This document shows positions 5,336 to 5,464 of a DNA stretch of 5,464 nucleotides, piece by piece. The stretch lies in contig VBHV01000297.1 in the NCBI GenBank assembly GCA_005881995.1, positions 1-5,464 on the forward strand. The letters run 5' to 3'. How positions within the stretch are numbered: the first letter of the stretch is position 1; each line of letters begins with the position of its first letter. Origin of the DNA: Chloroflexota bacterium (GTDB lineage: Bacteria; Chloroflexota; Ktedonobacteria; Ktedonobacterales; Ktedonobacteraceae). The notes below the pieces were generated by a model that saw nothing but the letters and a program-made list of their open reading frames with translations, ran no database searches and was not told where the DNA came from. The translations under genes were made by a program, and so were the position numbers.

Positions 5336-5464
5336 ATGCCAGCAACACCCGAATTCAAACAACAACTACAAACCGCCTTCAACTCCATCCAGGTCGGCCA
5401 GACCTTCATCTTCCGCCGCACCTTCACCGAAGGCGATGTCGCGAACTTCTGCGGCGTCACCGGC
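5336..5464 (+). CDS. MaoC-like (R)-specific enoyl-CoA hydratase/dehydratase, N-terminal part (runs off right edge)
   Basis: Only 43 residues are present. After a short lead the protein reads IQVGQTFIFRRTFTEGDVANFCGVTG, the characteristic start of MaoC-type hot-dog fold hydratases. In these, FTExDVxxFxxxTGDxNPxH leads into the catalytic Asp and His. The window ends at the TG, just before those residues, so catalysis cannot be judged. Members usually add water across the double bond of trans-2-enoyl-CoA in beta-oxidation or polyester precursor supply. ATG 5336 is 10 nt after the P450 stop, in the same operon. This neighbour supports a role in breaking down the CoA-activated product. A dehydratase with another acyl substrate is possible. 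Confidence 0.78.
   Translation, partial: MPATPEFKQQLQTAFNSIQVGQTFIFRRTFTEGDVANFCGVTG

Overview
The window looks like chromosomal DNA of a GC-rich, non-actinobacterial soil-type bacterium. The best guess is a Ktedonobacteria-like member of the Chloroflexota. This rests on the style of the Ser/Thr kinase (an N-terminal PGxxxxxRY lead-in followed by GTGGFGAVY), the P450 C-terminal half and the zinc alcohol dehydrogenase, all recalled by eye. No rRNA or other taxonomic marker is present, so the assignment is inference.

Layout. Positions 1-883, minus strand: the N-terminal 294 residues of a Hanks-type serine/threonine protein kinase, running off the left edge. Positions 884-1625: a 742-bp divergent intergenic region. 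It holds a candidate kinase promoter, two copies of a 37-bp direct repeat with promoter-like TTGACA boxes, and a compound inverted-repeat element of about 275 bp (1319-1592) that resembles a MITE or a large structured repeat. Positions 1626-5464, plus strand: a tightly packed operon of four genes. They are a zinc alcohol dehydrogenase, an acyl-CoA/AMP-forming ligase broken into two reading frames, a cytochrome P450 that lacks its I-helix, and the first 43 residues of a MaoC-type hydratase that runs off the right edge.

How the genes fit together. P450 hydroxylation, alcohol oxidation, CoA activation and (R)-specific enoyl-CoA hydration form a plausible route for oxidising a lipid, hydrocarbon or terpenoid-like substrate into beta-oxidation. 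The adjacency of this dehydrogenase type with a FadD-type ligase and an oxygenase recalls the mycobacterial mymA-type arrangement. The substrate cannot be read from the sequence.

The most notable observation is that two adjacent genes of the operon each lack one internal, functionally essential block. The ligase lacks about 19 residues (motif A6) and changes frame. The P450 lacks about 30 residues (the oxygen-activating I-helix) and stays in frame. Everything around both gaps is well conserved. This suggests recent decay of the middle of the pathway or an assembly error. I do not see a clearly novel defence or mobile system. The least explained DNA is the repeat-rich intergenic region.
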